Origin: Pleurocapsa sp. PCC 7327
GTDB taxonomy: Bacteria > Cyanobacteriota > Cyanobacteriia > Cyanobacteriales > Microcystaceae
Assembly (NCBI RefSeq): GCF_000317025.1
Contig: NC_019689.1
Location: 1,341,501 to 1,405,500, forward strand
Length of the DNA stretch: 64,000 nucleotides
Direction: 5' to 3'
Shown here: in pieces, positions 63,853-64,000 of the stretch
Layout of the letters: each line of letters starts with the position of its first letter
Position numbering within the stretch: the stretch's first letter is position 1
Made by a program: the position numbers and the translations under genes
The notes under the pieces: generated by a model
The model's input: the letters and a program-made list of their open reading frames with translations, nothing else
Database searches by the model: none
Told to the model about the DNA's origin: nothing

Positions 63853-64000
63853 AATAGGGTGATTGAATAAACCCAGATAAGGGGCGAGTAACCCAAGATA
63901 TGCATAGGCCGCTGCATTACGAGCCGTGATGGGTAAAGCCCCTGAATTCTATTCAGGAGATATAAGCGAACAGGATGAATTTATTCATCCATGATGGGGG
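63853..64000. other. Structured right-edge region, possible transposon end
   Basis: No gene. Two perfect hairpins in sequence: CCTGAAT-TCT-ATTCAGG at 63941-63957 and GGATGAATT-TATTCATCC at 63973-63990, with GATGGGTAAAGCCCC between flanks. The look is similar to IS200/IS605-type ends or an associated RNA, but the window stops before this can be tested. Confidence 0.35.

Noticed and set aside
1-64000. Frequent GCGATCGC octamers as possible CRISPR or regulatory repeats
   Set aside because: These are HIP1 sites, scattered inside and between genes without spacing regularity.

Overview
The window is chromosomal DNA of a cyanobacterium. Direct signs are the very frequent GCGATCGC (HIP1) octamer and genes typical of oxygenic phototrophs: ndhF of the NDH-1 complex, an MPBQ/MSBQ methyltransferase for plastoquinone/tocopherol synthesis, a CYP110-like P450, a CuA-less alternative respiratory terminal oxidase (ARTO), DUF3598 and Uma2 proteins. 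The sequence alone does not fix the genus. I saw no rRNA, tRNA or CRISPR array by eye, although I could not run a covariance search.

Layout. 1-2.0 kb is the conserved rpmH-rnpA-(PH protein)-yidC operon, cut by the left edge. 2.2-29 kb is mostly housekeeping and metabolism: chorismate mutase, two SppA peptidases, an EamA transporter, an acyltransferase, P450, an alpha/beta hydrolase, type 2 IPP isomerase, ndhF, a RecB-like nuclease, a class V aminotransferase, a glycine-oxidase-like flavoprotein, a lone OppC-type permease, a CocE-type hydrolase, folP, tpiA, panD and a rubrerythrin. 29.2-36.7 kb holds map and then a copper-handling island: copA, a 22-codon hydrophobic ORF, a cupredoxin, a duplicated DUF305 lipoprotein and a CueO-like multicopper oxidase. 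Three near-identical long-spacer MerR/CueR-type promoters in the island suggest one regulon; the regulator is not in the window.

37.0-39.4 kb carries an HTH-NACHT STAND ATPase, a candidate defence or signalling gene, next to transposase debris. 39.4-44.7 kb is a very large hybrid histidine kinase translationally coupled to a response regulator. 44.9-47.8 kb carries a GT2 glycosyltransferase, an Alg14-like protein with no visible partner, and the MPBQ methyltransferase.

47.8-53.5 kb is the most interesting region. A complete cobalamin riboswitch (53334-53456, minus strand) stands ahead of a DUF1636 protein, B12-independent methionine synthase (MetE), a DUF4198 protein with a PEP-CTERM anchor, a second PEP-CTERM protein and an unknown protein, all on one strand. 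This looks like a low-B12 (corrinoid or cobalt starvation) response unit with uncharacterised secreted members.

53.5-64 kb has a GMC oxidoreductase, a PIN toxin with a frameshifted antitoxin, the ARTO operon with two DUF2231 membrane proteins, and a second cobalamin riboswitch cut off just before its B12 box by an intact ISKra4-like element (61403-63294). A DUF4258 toxin with a frameshifted YgiT-like antitoxin follows. Three genes are broken at homopolymer runs, so either accessory-gene decay or sequencing error is possible.
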